Origin: Arbacia lixula
Lineage: Eukaryota; Echinodermata; Echinoidea; Arbacioida; Arbaciidae
Length of the DNA stretch: 64,000 nucleotides
Reading direction: 5' to 3'
Assembly (NCBI GenBank): GCA_963669155.1
Contig: OZ022594.1
Location: forward strand, 19,906,474 to 19,970,473
Shown here: positions 49,731 through 62,962 of the stretch, piece after piece
Layout: every line of letters starts with the position of its first letter
How positions within the stretch are numbered: the stretch's first letter is position 1
Notes under the pieces: model-generated
What the model saw: only the letters and a program-made list of their open reading frames with translations
What the model was told of the DNA's origin: nothing
The model's database searches: none
Made by a program: the position numbers and the translations under genes

Positions 49731-49966
49731 TTCTTGAGACAAAGATAAGTAAATAATCTACCTGTGACCAAAATGTTAATAGCCACATTATCAACAACTA
49801 TTTTTCAAGATATATTTTATTTTAACTTTTATTTTAAGTTCTAACACAATAAAGTCTATGGAGAAATGATAACAAGCATGTGGCCCTAATGAAGAGTAAA
49901 GTGCCCTTGGATATGAGAGACATACACATGTACTGTGTACCTATGGTATATTTTATCGTGTTTTAA

Positions 49967-50489
49967 AGATTGTCCGTCCCTTTTGCAAGCTTAAAATTTG
50001 AAATCGTCTATCACGATCGTCTATTGAAGAAAGTGTGATTCAGGACCATTTCTAAGAATATAGCATGTTGAAGCTTTCTGTATATGTAAAAAATTTCAGC
50101 CGTTAAATTTCAAACCGACTTTTTTCGTACCACGAAAAAAGTATTAGTCTTTGTTACAGTATCTATGTGGTTATTATGCGTGTGTGAAATCCTAATTTTA
50201 TGAGTAACTACCAAACTTTGGAGATGATTCTTTCCATAGAATAATTTTTGTCATAATGCGTTTTACAATTTAATAAACAGATTAATCAATAAAGCAGATA
50301 TTTCAACACAAACTGCTAAGAGCCTGAGGTAAAGACTATTAATCAGACGTTGTTTACGTGCATTAGTTGAATTTTACACTACGTATCAGTTTCAAATTGT
50401 GAATATTATAGAGCTTGCTAACAGTTCTCTATATGTTTTGCCAATGTTTCGATGGTTTTGTGGTGATCTGAAAAAGGGACGGGCTGTCT
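49967..50489. mobile_element. TTAA-flanked foldback element, family A copy 2
   Basis: TTAA at 49963-49966 and 50490-50493 flanks AGATTGTCCGTCCCTTTT and AAAAAGGGACGGGCTGTCT. It is related to 3130-3464 through both ends and the TTTCGTACCACGAAAAAAG interior. Confidence 0.68.
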
Positions 50490-50815
50490 TTAATGTATGA
50501 GGATTTTGCCAGTGATCATCAGAGCGCAAAAATGAAACCACGCAAAAATTTTGAGAATTGTTTTGTTTTCTGTCATAGGCAGCGCACATACATACATACA
50601 TGTACATGTACACTTCATTGAGCTGTTTCGTATTTCATGCTAAATGGGTGGCCCATTTTAAGCACAGCAGTCATCACTAGCTAGGTATAGATAGGCCCAA
50701 TGTGTTTCTTGTCAGTCTATTATATCTGTCTGCAAAATATTACATGTTTACAGTAATGGGTGAATGTTCCACTTGATAGTTTAACATTTTTCATTGTTTT
50801 TTTCTTCTGCTACAG

Positions 50816-50921
50816 AGTATTGAGGTGACCAGGGCTTGAAGTGGGAATCTTTCTTCGTGCATAGTCTCTGGGAAGCCACGTGCTGCCCTCCTTCTCGCCA
50901 TGTTGTGGCCTGAATAATCAG
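50816..50921 (+). other. Possible noncoding 5' UTR exon
   Basis: A strong polypyrimidine/acceptor (TTTTTTCTTCTGCTACAG) and a strong donor (CAG|gtaagc) bound 106 bp with stops in all three frames. Possibly a UTR exon of the gene starting to be coded at 62626. Inference only. Confidence 0.3.
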
Positions 50922-50937
50922 GTAAGCCAATAGTTAA

Positions 50938-52450
50938 GGTAGGCCTACTGCAGTGGTGGTGTCTTGCCTGGACATGTACATAGAACTGATCTAGCTTGCA
51001 CATGGACATATCTAGGTAGGCCTACTGCAGTGTGGATGCTTGCAGGGACATGTAGGTAGATCCGATCTAGCTTGCACATGGACATATCTAGTATGCTTTT
51101 CACACTGGCAAAAATTTCCTTAGCCCCGTACTATAGGTGGGGCTAAGGGGGGCCTTAGCCCCACCTATAGTACGGGGCTAAGCTTAGACCACTTTCTGTT
51201 CACATTGGTTTTTACCAAAGTAGGCTAGCCCCACCAATAATCCGGGATTATTTGGCCCTGCAAAAAAGCAGAGCTAACACCGCAATTGCAGGGCCAAGCC
51301 AAATAGTCCGGGGCTAAGAGCGCCAGTGTGAAAAGAAACGAAAAATAGTACGGGGCTAAGGAAATGCGATGTCAGCTCTCAAGGCCAAAACGCCGAGACC
51401 AATCAGATAAGGCCCGACGGGCGAGTGACCTTGATGCGGAGTGATAAAGAGCCGATGTGCAAGACGTACACTCATAAATATTCATAAGCTGTCAAGAAAG
51501 TCCTGGGCTAACGATTTCGAGTGAGAACAGTGTGAAAAGCTAGTCGGGTTTAACAAATAGTACGGGGCTAAGAAATGCCAGTGTGAAAAGCTTTAAAAAA
51601 TAGTACGGGGCTAGGGATAGTACGGGGCTAAGGATAGTACGGGGCTAATTTTTGCCAGTGTGAAAAGCATATAGGTAGGCTTACTGCAGTGTGGATGCTT
51701 GCAGGGCATGCACATAGCGCCGATCTAGCTTGCACATGGACATGTCAAGATAGGCCTACTGCAGCGTTGGTGCTTGCCTGGACATGTACATAGAGCCGAT
51801 CTAGGTTGCACATGGACATGTCTAGGAAGGCCTACTGCAGTGTGGGTGCTTGCAGGGCATGCACGTAGAGCCGATCTAGCTTGCACATGGACATGTCTAG
51901 GTAGACCTACTGCAGTGTGGGTGCTTGCAGGGCATGCACATAGCGCCGATCTAGCTTGCACATGGACATGTCCAGGTAGACCTACTGCTGTGTGGATGCT
52001 TGCCGGGACATGTACATAGAGCTGATCTAGCTTGCACATGTACATGTCTAGGTAGGCCTACTGCAGTGTGGGTGCTTGCAGGGCATGCATGTAGAGCCGA
52101 TCTAGCTTGCACATGGACCTGTCTAGGTAGGCCTACTGCAGTGTGAGTGCTTGCAGGGCATGTACATAGAGCTGGACTAGCTTGCACATGGACATATCTA
52201 GGTAGGCCTACTGCTGTGTGGGAGCTTGCAGGGGCATGTAGGTAGAGCTGGACTAGCTTGCACATGGACATGTCTAGGTAGGCCTACTGCAGTGTGGGTG
52301 CTTGCAGAGGCATGTAAGTAGAGCTGAACTAGCTTGCACATGGACATGTCAAGGTAGGCCTACTGCTGTGTGGGTGCTTGCAGGGGCAGGGACTAGGGAC
52401 TAGCTTGCAGGGACTAGCTTGCACATGGACACGTCTAGGTAGGCTTACAG
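50938..52450 (+). repeat. ~75-bp tandem repeat array, interrupted by a transposon
   Basis: Units read approximately TAGGCCTACTGCAGTGTGG...CTTGCAGGGCATG...GATCTAGCTTGCACATGGAC..., with a period of 74-77 bp. A 580-bp element at 51092-51671 splits it. Open frames on both strands are repeat-derived. Confidence 0.9.
51092..51671. mobile_element. 580-bp nonautonomous DNA transposon inside the 75-bp array
   Basis: Perfect inverted ends TATGCTTTTCACACTGGC and GCCAGTGTGAAAAGCATA are flanked by TAG (51089-51091 and 51672-51674). The repeat array provides the empty-site sequence. The interior has many copies of TAGTACGGGGCTAA in both orientations. Confidence 0.8.
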
Positions 52451-54019
52451 TGTGCATGCTTCTGTGTGTTTGTCACACTGTAAACAGCTGACATCTTGAC
52501 CTAAAGCTTTTCACTACTGAAGGACAGCAGGGTGAGCACGCTTCCTGCCAGCCTTACAGGCTTGTAGTCTACACCCGCAGACTCAATGACAACAAATGAT
52601 TTCAGATTCCAATCAATGAACCTGTGAGAAATGAGTGTGTGGACCAATTGCCAATGACTGCTATAGATTTTTTTTAAAGTGTGACGTCATATGAAAATGG
52701 TCCCTCTCGTTAAAAAGCATAGCTGGGAAATGAAATTATCTCCTGTCTTCTTTTTGCCCGAAAGATGAGTGATGATGGATTGACCAAGTAGGCTTTAATG
52801 TTTGTTTAGTGTAAAATTGTGTTATTTGCTCTAGACAAAAGATTAAGTTATTAATCATTTTAATGAGACAGGAAAAGCAGGGGGCTGGGGGCCAGCCAGG
52901 GGGGTGGGTGGGGGGTTTTGAGTTTTGGAATTGACAAGGGGAGGGGGACATAGGGGTAAATCATTAGGAATGCCTCATTGCCTGCAAGCAATAAGCTGTG
53001 CATGTATCATTACTCTGCCGCTTCATCACTCTTGTAATTGATATGGCCGTCTCCAATCGCGAGCCCCCTCCAGAAGCCTTCCACGGCTATTATCAATCGT
53101 CTTGTGCGCTAATTATTCCGAAACGCACACAGCCTTGTGTCACATTTGCGTCTCATTGGAGAATTCGCAGCTGATCCTCGATGCGTGAATCATGGCGCAT
53201 AAGCCTACATGTGTACAGGAAGTTGGTGTCTTAAACTTTCTCTCTTTTTCTCTTGCTCCCCTTTTTCCCCATCCCTTCCCTAATTCTCTTCCCGACAATG
53301 GATTATTCCTTTTCTGTTTGCCTGTTTTGTCATCCAGCTGTGCGTTCATTTCTCTCACTGTTACTAACTTAAATTGTCTTCCTTTTTCTTTTCTGTTTTT
53401 AAAAAAATTGAATTTTTCTTTCTCATGCCCCACCACCTTCTCTCTATACACTCTATTCATTTGATGTTTTTCTCCATTTACTTATGTTTCCAACTCTCCT
53501 TCCTCTTCCCCCCCCCCATCTCCTCGTGTTCGTACATGCAGCTGTCTGTAAGGCATCCGCAAAATTGTTGCAGGTTTCACGCTTATTTTGCTAATACTGT
53601 ATGTGACGTATATGAACAAGGTTTACGTGTCTTATAGTACTCTCGCTATGATAACTGTGTAGATGAAATAAGCAACCGTGGCCTGGAACGGAGGCAAAGG
53701 GAGATGTGTTGTCGTGGGCAGGCTAATTCCCTGAAGTTCATATAAAGTGAGGCCACACGTTTCTGGGCCATTCCCTATTAACATATTAAATGTAGTGCAG
53801 CTATACACATGTAGGCGGAACAACATTGGTATTAAGTTAATTGTGTGATTCTTCAGGTAATGCACTGTACATTAGACACACATATTGTTTCCTACACAAG
53901 TACTTTTACATAGATAAATACCTCCTACACTGCTGCAAATACTAGTACCCCCTCTCAAGTTATAGTCAAATTGAAGTTTTGTAGGGTGGGCAAATTGTTG
54001 TTTCCCCAAACTACATGTA
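52451..54019. other. Presumed intron DNA with G-rich and pyrimidine-rich stretches
   Basis: 52877-52950 has several runs of 4-7 G (G-quadruplex-like). 53230-53520 is pyrimidine-rich. 53530-53620 is a fragment of MITE family D. No gene was recognised. Confidence 0.4.
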
Positions 54020-54244
54020 CACTGCAGCTCAAAGGAATTGGCATAGGTAAAGGGAAAGGGAAGAAAGGGAAGGAGCCGCAGTTTTAAATCGCGGTATATT
54101 TTGTCCAGTTCAGCATGAAACACGATGCTTTTTAGGCTAAAGCATTATGTTTCATGCTGAAGTGGACAAAATATACCGCGGTTTAAAACTGCGGCTCCTT
54201 CCCTTTCTTCCCTTTCTCCATGGCAATTCCTTTGAGCTGTAGTG
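54020..54244. mobile_element. CACTAC-terminal foldback element, copy 2
   Basis: Ends CACTGCAGCTCAAAGGAATT and AATTCCTTTGAGCTGTAGTG, with arms as in copy 1. It is flanked by TA on both sides, as for Tc1/mariner-type insertion. Confidence 0.75.
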
Positions 54245-56938
54245 TATCTGGATAAAGTGGTAGCACCTGTACTGTGAATGAGATGAACGTACCTTACTTT
54301 CACTCCACCATACTCTTCTCAATGTATATAGCACGCACAGAGTTTACCCTCTCCACCAATATTACACAAACCTCCCACTGTGATGTGCGTACCCTCCATC
54401 CCCATTTTGTGAAATTTAATTCAGATGTGACTTACAGCAGAGGGAACTAGCTGTTTCCCCGAACTATCCCGATAAAGGAGTTGCAACTGTCCCGTGAATT
54501 AGGCGGACACACCCTGCCCGTCTGTATGCGACTACTCGTACGTGCCCCCACGATCCACCTCCCACTCAGATACACATGTATGCACCTTCCCCAATTTCGT
54601 CAAATTGAGCTATGATAGCTTGGGCAAATTGCTGTTTCCCCAAACTATCCCGATAAAGCAGTCGCAACTCTAGCGTGAATTAGCCGGACACACCCTGCCC
54701 CTCTGTGCGTGTTTGTGCCCTAGTTCGCCCGCCAGGATTCTCCGAGCGTTCATATGCAGCGGATTAGAGCCCGTGCCTGGCTCATCCTGACTAACTTCAT
54801 CCAGTTGTTTGTCAGCATCGTTTCCCCCACAGTCAAAGTGACACAATTTTTGGCTGTGGCAAAATTGATTTTTCCTGGCTTCGTGTTGGCTGGCAGTGTA
54901 CAAGGAGTGTGGTGGGGCAGGAAGCGAGAAGAGAGAATTTCTCGGAGAATGGGGAGAGAAAAAAAAATGAGGGGATTGCGGAAGAAGGATTTGATGGGGA
55001 ACAGTTGGGGGAGAAAATTACCAGGGGAAATTTGCAAGGAAAAGGGGGGATATGAAACAGTGAATAAGTGTTGCATTTTTAGTTGCAAGCATGAAGTGCA
55101 TGCGATCGAAGGAAAGAAGTTGATTTACGCATGAACCAGAGTACTCAAAGTGGGATGTCTTGTGGATGTATGTTTAGGTATTTCTTTTGATTTCAGTGGA
55201 TTTGCATGGGTAAAGAGTGAAATAAGACGAAGCAACAGCTACACAATATCCCGTCCCTGCGATTGGACATTCAAGAGGTATAGAACAGCCACACACTTTC
55301 TGGGCAAGACCACTCATGACTCACCCTAAAAGGCTATTTAGCTTACAAGCGGTATCAAACAAGGCAGTAAGAGTGCCATATAAAATAATATAGCAACACA
55401 GATCTGTGTTGTCTCCTTGTCCAGTTATTTGTAAAATATCATTACATCCTGCCATCCTTTTTGTTTGTGATCCATGTCAAAACCACACGATTGTTCTTGC
55501 AATTTGATCCACATTGGCGGAACGGCAAGGCCAGGCCAGGCGTGCTACAGTAAATATAAACTTGACTTGTTTTTCTCTGAGGGAGATTATGAATGGTAAG
55601 TTTGCATTATTAGTCATCCCACACTCATGGTCATCCTGCTTTAGAATTGCAACATTTTTGCCAAGAATTCTAGATTGAGCCAGAGAAATTGTACAGATAT
55701 CCTCATGTGTACATTTATGTCATGAAGTGACTGCATTTCTGTAACTTTCCATTGGTACATAGATCTACAAACAATGATATTGTATCACATAATGATTAAG
55801 CTGAGATAGATATTCAGTTAAGTATAATTTAAGCTCATGCAGTGCTGGCTTATGAAGATTAGTCCATCTTTGTGCAAATCTTATAAAATATTCATTGAAT
55901 TGAATGATATCGTTGCCAATTTGTCCACAAAGACTGAGGTCTATTCAGACCAACTGTCTTTAAAAACACATGCTTTCTTTCCTTCAGAGTAGTTTCCAAT
56001 ATGTGTAATTAATGTATTAACATCTATCCATGTAGACAGCTTTTTCTTGTATCATCATGTTAAAATCAGTTACATATCCTTACTTTCTGATGAATGATGA
56101 TGAAAATTAATGGCTTTTCCTCAAGTGTATGATTTGTTGGCCTCTAAACAAGAATAGATGCATAATTCAGCTAATGCTGCTAATTGCCCAATACAAGTGC
56201 TCATTCCAATATGATCTGCTTCTTAACAATTGTAATTTCATACCATACATGCACTTAAGTGCAGTAGATCTTTTAGATCAATGATTGCCATGTGCATAAA
56301 TGCATGTAGTGCAAAACAATATTGATGGATTCATAAAGTATAACAAGATGGACAAGAATAGAAGGACTATCTTCCTGCATGAACAGTGGAAAATATTTAC
56401 AATATACTGTATTCATATCATTTCAAGGTTGTAAAGTGACTAATAAGAATTTACTAATTGTATGGGATTTTAGAATGCGGGCAGTCATGCATGCCTTCCA
56501 AAGAGAAATTGTAAGGTAAAGAATTATTTCCAGTCAAACACAATTTTTGTTTATTCAGGTGTGATGTTACAGAATGTGTGTCATGGCAACCATGTAAAAC
56601 ACATATAATATGATAATACCAGCGATATGGTTGAGGGAAGAAAGTTTTTTTTTTAGTTTTTTTCTTGACTCAAGGATGTTTCTTTATTTCAGGTCTGATC
56701 AAAACTTGGCACAGATATGTGGGGGCTCGTTAGGAAAACGGATAAACTTACCTAAACATTTCACAGTTGAAGATTGTCAGTGTTTTGTGGATTACAGGTT
56801 ACCTCCAAGTTAAGAATATATATTGTTCTGTCTGTATGGAATTGCCTTTATGATCTTATCTTGCTTAATATGTTCTTCTTGTGTTCCATCTAATGGAAAA
56901 GGCATAGTTAACCTAGTTCACATCTTGTTGATATTGTT
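54245..56938. other. Presumed intron DNA, no gene recognised
   Basis: Diverged duplicated blocks with GGCAAATTGTTGTTTCCCCA occur near 53985-54010 and 54622-54650. The open frame at 54754-55134 has no recognisable domain and is not called. Confidence 0.4.
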
Positions 56939-57075
56939 GTCTCGCCTGAGCAAAGTTCAGCCGAGACCTAGTTATCACTTTTCCTGTCAGTCTGTTGGTC
57001 TGTTAGACTGTTAATCTTTTACAAAAATGTTGAAGTTTTGGTTTAACTTGCTCTCATTTCTTTATGTCTGCACGT
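56939..57075 (+). mobile_element. Truncated GTCTCGCCTGA-headed repeat
   Basis: GTCTCGCCTGAGCAAAGTTC and CTGTTGGTCTGTTA match the element at 19830. The right inverted end is absent. Confidence 0.6.
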
Positions 57076-58125
57076 TTATTGATCACAAACCAACTTTTCT
57101 TTTATGCTGATAAGAAATAAATGAAGTTCAATAATTGTTAAGAATCACCCACACTGCCTAAACAATAGAATACAGTGCATTTCTGCAATGTAACAATTGA
57201 AAAAATGCTTCATATTCTAATGTGCTTGTTTATATTATTGATGATATTTGAATGCATCTCCCTAGCAAGTGGGATATAACCCTCTCCGTATCAAGCCAAG
57301 AAAAGCCCTATCATTTATTATACATTTGATGCACCCATGGAACTGGGAGGGTGAAATGAAGAGACGTAAACATGCGTTCTTATACCAAATACGGTCATGG
57401 CAACACAACATTTGATTAAACTTGAGTTTCCATTGTAATAATGGTCTTCAAATATTAAATTTGAATCTTGTTTTTTTATGGAGAACTACACCGTAAGAGA
57501 ATGCAGCCATCCTTTGCGTAATGGAAGCTAAACCCATTCATAAACTTCACAAATCAGATGGATGTGATTGAAGTAACAACTTACATCAGAAGAAACTTGG
57601 TAGTCTGTTCTGAAGTATCACCAAGTACTTTTTAGCAATTAACATTTTCAAGGGGTTGTATGAAGTCCAATCTTACATCCAAGTGGACTTGTCACAATTC
57701 ACTTCCTGTTTATCGACTTTCCGTTGACTTTTCCAGGCCTTTATTTCTCCGTGGTAACAGGAAAAACAGATTTCCTTCCACTTTACAGAGCAAGCTTCCT
57801 CAGCTTCTTAAACCAGTTTTCAGTGGGTGGACATTTTGCATGGTAGACCTATGCACAAACAACAATAGAACTATAGTGTGTTAATATTGGTTGAGTTTGT
57901 AGGTTTGTTGATCGGTTATATGACATTGTTTATAGGTAAGTGGCAGAGAAATACTGTGATACAGGGCTAGAACGCAATCCCAATGACAGTCAATCTGCAT
58001 AAAAGAAATATGAGAGAAGGAGAACAGTGAAAGACTTAAATATCAGACAAGTGAGAAAGTGTCGATCTTGAAATCTTCAAATGATAAGTAAGTGAGAAAG
58101 ATAGAAATATAGGAAGGAGTAGGGG
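57076..58125. other. Presumed intron DNA, no feature recognised
   Basis: AT-rich. No repeat or coding signal was recognised. Confidence 0.4.
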
Positions 58126-58129
58126 AGGA

Positions 58130-58347
<218 letters not shown>

Positions 58348-58887
58348 AACAGGTGATAGCTCTACCCATTTTAAATCTAGATTTGAAAATATCTTAAAGG
58401 AATGGCCAAGACAACAGTACAAAATAATACTATTCTGTTGCATTTTTGGGGCCGGTGTTTGATGGGTTTTCTCATCGAGATTGACCGTTTTGCTCACTGT
58501 GGCGGCTGCGGCCTGCTCTGTCCATGTACAATAGGACCGGTTGGTCTTGACAATATGCTCATATGGCATTCCACTTTGGTGCTGCAGAGAAAAAGAAGTA
58601 AAGGATTGTGGAATACACAAGAAAAATAATTAAGGAGCTTGATAAAGGAGAAAAACAAAGTAATTTGAATTGAATAAAAACAAGACAAATCAGATCAAAA
58701 TGTTGTCAAAAATTTGTAGAAAGTGAGACGTATCATATTATAAAGGATGTTTTGATCATGATTTCGAGCAGTGAATTTTGAGTCATTGTCCTTCATTGGT
58801 TGCTTGATTGGTCTGCAATGACATACTGTGCATCAATGTCATTGTTGTGTAGCATACAGAAACGTGGCTATACCAAGAGGAATATAA

Positions 58888-59348
58888 CCCCTTTCATGCA
58901 CACCGCCTATCCGCAAAATAAGCGCTACATTTGTAGCAATTTTGCTGATGCATTACCGATAGCTGCGTAAATGAAAGGGAATCGCTCAAAAAAATGTGGT
59001 ATTTGCTTTCCTCCTTTTTTGTGCTTATTTTGCGGATGGAGACCAAGTAATAATACAGCAATATTGCAGTAAGTGAATGTTTTAAACTGTGTCCCCCAAA
59101 TAGCCGTAAATGTCGCGCCTTGTGCATGGACTCTGGCATGTGGGTTGCTAATCCCACCGCTTGTATGGCAGAGTGGAACATGTCACCATTTTTGGAGAGA
59201 GTCCAGCTGTTGAACACGCCGCCATATTACGGCTTTTTGGGTGCATTATGAACGGTGCTTTTGCGGCTCGCTTGGAACTTGCTTACCGACGTACATCGGT
59301 AATGATAGCACATCGGTAATAATAGCAGTACAAGGTATATGAATGGGG
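58888..59348 (+). mobile_element. ~450-bp MITE family D, third copy
   Basis: Starts ACCCCTTTCATGCACACCGC and ends GTATATGAATGGGGC. The interior matches 46080-46520 block for block. Confidence 0.65.
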
Positions 59349-59395
59349 CTTATGTGTCCACAGTCACAGAGCAAGATAACCGGGCTAGTGATTAA

Positions 59396-59743
59396 AGGGA
59401 AGACAAAAAGCCTTAAAAAGGGTGATCGTGAGTAATCTTTATGATCTTGTTGCCAATGGTCTTAAACCCATGTATTGTCCATTGAAGAAACTTGCTGAAA
59501 GTTATTTGCCCTTAAATGATCCGCATATGGAGTAAAATCACAAATCCTTAAGGTGTTTGGCCCGAACATTTTGAGGATTTGTGATTTAATCACTAATTAC
59601 TCCAAATGTGGATCATTTGAGGGCAAATAACTTTCAGCAAGTTTCTAAAATGGACAATACATGAATTTAAGACCATTGGCAAGAAGATTGCTCACAATCA
59701 TCCTTTTGAAGGCTTTTTGTCTTCCCAGTACAGTATATTCTCT
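59396..59743. mobile_element. TTAA-flanked foldback element, family E
   Basis: Arms of about 160 bp are inverted (GGGAAGACAAAAAGCC to the left, GGCTTTTTGTCTTCCC to the right) and meet at TTTGGCCCGAACATTTTG. TTAA stands at 59392-59395 and 59744-59747. The left tip seems to lack about 16 bp present on the right. Confidence 0.65.
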
Positions 59744-59759
59744 TTAATGTTCAAACCAG

Positions 59760-60555
59760 TTCAATTCAGGGTTACATTGCCCTTTAATAATAAACAGGGC
59801 CATGTCTTATAATGAGCTGCATTTGATCTGAATCAATTGTAAGTCCATTTCCCTATCTCCAATGTACAATGAGTTAAGATTGATATCAATCATACCATAT
59901 GGATGTGTGGCGTGGAAATCTAGTTTATTTAGTTTCAGTTTGTGTTTGGGTGTTACTTGTTTTTGAGGCGGAAAGAACCAGCTTCCTTCCACCCTCTGAA
60001 ACCAACTTCCTTTGAACACATGTACTGTACATGTACATCTGAGTGCAAGACCAGCACTGGTTCAGACTTATGTAGCTTGATTTCAAAGCTTTTGGACATT
60101 TTTAATTCAAGCTGAAGATCGTCATTGACACGAACAGTACAAGATAGATCAAAAATGGAAAAATGATGAGGAGGTCTTCTTTAGCACTGGAGAGAAATAG
60201 CCTAGATAGATATAATTGAAGCTGGGAAAATAGAGTGAAGTATTCACAAGACTAGTCACTTTTTAATTCTCCTATTTTCTTGCCCCACGCTCTAGCCAGA
60301 GACGGAAATAAGAGTGATCAGTCTACTGTAGCAAGACATGTTTATTGAATAATGTGGTTTGAATTTACAATGCACAAAATAAGTCAATAAATTGCTTTTT
60401 TTCCTGTTTTTGATAATGGAATGATTTTTTTCGTACAGGTATGTGTGTAAAAAGTGCACAAGTAAAAAGTTGCATATCTTTGTGAGAAAATGCACATTTT
60501 CGAAAAAAAATTGTACACAACACATGGGAGAGCACCTTGACAAAAAGACGGATGT
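59760..60555. other. Presumed intron DNA, no feature recognised
   Basis: No gene or clear repeat seen. Confidence 0.4.
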
Positions 60556-60559
60556 AAAT

Positions 60560-60601
<42 letters not shown>
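60560..60601 (+). repeat. (GA)n microsatellite
   Basis: About 40 bp of perfect GA. Confidence 0.93.
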
Positions 60602-60603
<2 letters not shown>

Positions 60604-61819
60604 TTAGAGAGGGTTATCAAGAGATTGATAGAGAGAAAAAACACGAGAAAAACAGAAAGGTTGAGACCAACTCTAATAACAAGAGAAGAGAAAAGAGATA
60701 ACTGGGTAAGGGGTCAAAGAAGAACAAAATGGTCGGAGAGAAAAACAAAATGAAAATGGGCATAGAGAAAGAGAAAAGTAGATCAAATACATGATATCAA
60801 CGGGCCTTACAGCAGTTTGCCCTAACCTACATCTACATAAACAGCGGCCACCCCAGCAACGCACGCACACCTCAACCTCCTCCCATTGGCTGTGTACTGT
60901 GTGCCATGGACGTGGATGGCAGAAGCCTGCTTTTCATTTTCCAAGTTCATCAACAAGGGTCAGCGTTTGTAGGCCAACGTAACTGTGGAGGCATGACGGT
61001 CACCAGCTGGGGATACATAGCGCAGCTCCGTGCTAGCGCAGCCTAAAGTCAACTCTGTGCTACACCAATGCAGAGCACAGAATGCATTTCACCGCTAGGA
61101 GATCATGTATTTTGACACTATTCAGCCCTGCTTCTGTAAAAGGGAGCAACTGACGAAACACTTCAATTTAAAGCATTTATATTTGTAGAGTGTAGTTCCT
61201 GTGCTTCACTTGCATGCAAAATATGATCAAGCGAACTCTCCATCCTGCCTGTGTAGCACCAATATGAAAAGATGATATGGCTATGATGCCAAAATAAAGA
61301 ATACATTGGTTTGCTCATTTACAGGAAGTGACACTTAATGCACTTGCCTCCTTTTAATACTAAGGTAGGGGCAGTGGTACATACAGATAGAGCATTGGAG
61401 TCTCAAGGTTTAGTGTGTCCAGGAATACTGGTATTGGTGCATGCATGCATGTATGTAGACGCATGCACAATAGCACAGGCTCAGTCATGTGCTGTACTGT
61501 GCAGTGGTAGTATGAGCTGCCTGTATGGTGCAGACTGCATGGTGTGTGCAGTACAGTACATTACAACATGCATGTCTGCATGACTGGTGCTGTGCATAGC
61601 AGACCAGCAGGGCTGTGTGTGTTTGGAGAAGTGCGCAGCACCGCAGAATGTGCAGCGACTTGTGGTGGGAGAGTTACATGTATATTACAGCCGCATTGTA
61701 CCGGCCTGGCTGGCTGCACTGTGCCGATATATGTTTATGTGGAGCTGTAGTTGTGTACGCCACGGTGGATCTTACTCATTGGAATATAAGCGAGGCTTTC
61801 ACTGTGAGATTCACTGTAG

Positions 61820-61913
61820 AGCTTGCTCTCTCCCTCCCTCCCTCCTCTCTCTTTCTCTCTCTCTTTCTTGCCCCCCCCTTTCTCACTTTCTTTTGATCTG
61901 TCTCCATCTCCAT

Positions 61914-61963
<50 letters not shown>

Positions 61964-62180
61964 GTCTCTCTCTCTGTCTCTCCATCTCTCCCTCTGTTTC
62001 TCTGTCTCTCTGTCATCTCTGTCTCTCTGTCTCTCTGTCTCTCTGTTTGTCCGTCTCTCTGTCTCTCTTTCTCTGTCATTCACCCTTTTTGTCTTTCTTC
62101 TGGTGTCTCTTTCTGTCTCTCTTTCTTCCTGTCTCTGTCTCTGTCTTTCATTCACTCTTTCTGTCTCTCTCACTCTCCCA
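61820..62180 (+). repeat. (CT)n and (CTGT)n pyrimidine-rich tract
   Basis: CTCTCT, TCTGTCTC and CCATCTCT repeats. The long open frames crossing it encode Ser/Leu repeats and are not genes. Confidence 0.9.
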
Positions 62181-62625
62181 TTTTTCTCCAGCCAAGAGTG
62201 CAAGATCAATAAGAATAAGAATTAGACTCTGTTAATGCATGGGGCAGTACGTTTATGCGTGGTGCACTGCACAATCACTTTCTAGACCTGATACATTTGT
62301 TCATTTTGAACACCGAGGGCTGCAACCACTCTGAGATATGTACAGCCCTCAATATATGAAACTTACGTAGGTTGTTATCAAAAGAGCTAATTTGAATGGA
62401 TGATCGATTGTATACAAGATTATGTAAAAGTCAATTAAATGTTTCTCTCTTTCTTTGTGTTTCATGTTTGTACAGATTTGTGCCATTTTACTGGTTACAC
62501 AGCGATCAGCGGACTTGATTTCTCCACAGCAGCCTGTGAGGGGGTGGTTTTCTCAACTCTCCCTTAGACGCAAGTGAAGGCATCGGCCATCCTGCAACCC
62601 ACACAGACACAGACAACCAGTCAAG

Positions 62626-62672
62626 ATGAACAACCCATCAGTCAAACGCAAGCTCACAGAGAAGGGCAATAG
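62626..62672 (+). CDS. First coding exon of an unrecognised gene (partial)
   Basis: ATG at 62626 has A at -3 and an in-frame TGA at 62575-62577 upstream. It encodes [15 protein letters not shown] and two bases of the next codon, then donor gtgagtat. The enclosing exon probably starts at 62476 after acceptor TTTGTACAG. The basic N terminus was not enough to identify the family. The rest of the gene lies beyond the window. Confidence 0.55.
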
Positions 62673-62688
62673 GTGAGTATTGAGCAGG

Positions 62689-62689
<1 letters not shown>

Positions 62690-62782
<93 letters not shown>

Positions 62783-62825
62783 AGATGGTGAGAGATGGAG
62801 AGATGGAGAGACAGAGACAGAGAGA

Positions 62826-62872
<47 letters not shown>

Positions 62873-62924
62873 AGAGAGAGGGGGAGAGGGGAGACAGGGA
62901 GATAGAGAGAGAGAGGAGGAGGAG

Positions 62925-62962
<38 letters not shown>
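62690..62962 (+). repeat. (GA)n microsatellite directly after a splice donor
   Basis: About 270 bp of GA with GATG and GGA interruptions, starting some 17 bp after the donor at 62673. Confidence 0.95.

Noticed and set aside
51725-52271. 106-codon Cys/His-patterned frames (VHVQARSALCACPASTHTAV type)
   Set aside because: They follow the 75-bp tandem repeat and exist on both strands. No transcript or domain support.
54754-55134. 126-codon open frame with a hydrophobic start
   Set aside because: No recognisable family and no splice context. The basic C-terminal half comes from a GA-rich stretch.
61587-62225. 212-codon open frame
   Set aside because: The second half is a CT microsatellite and the first half has no recognisable domain.
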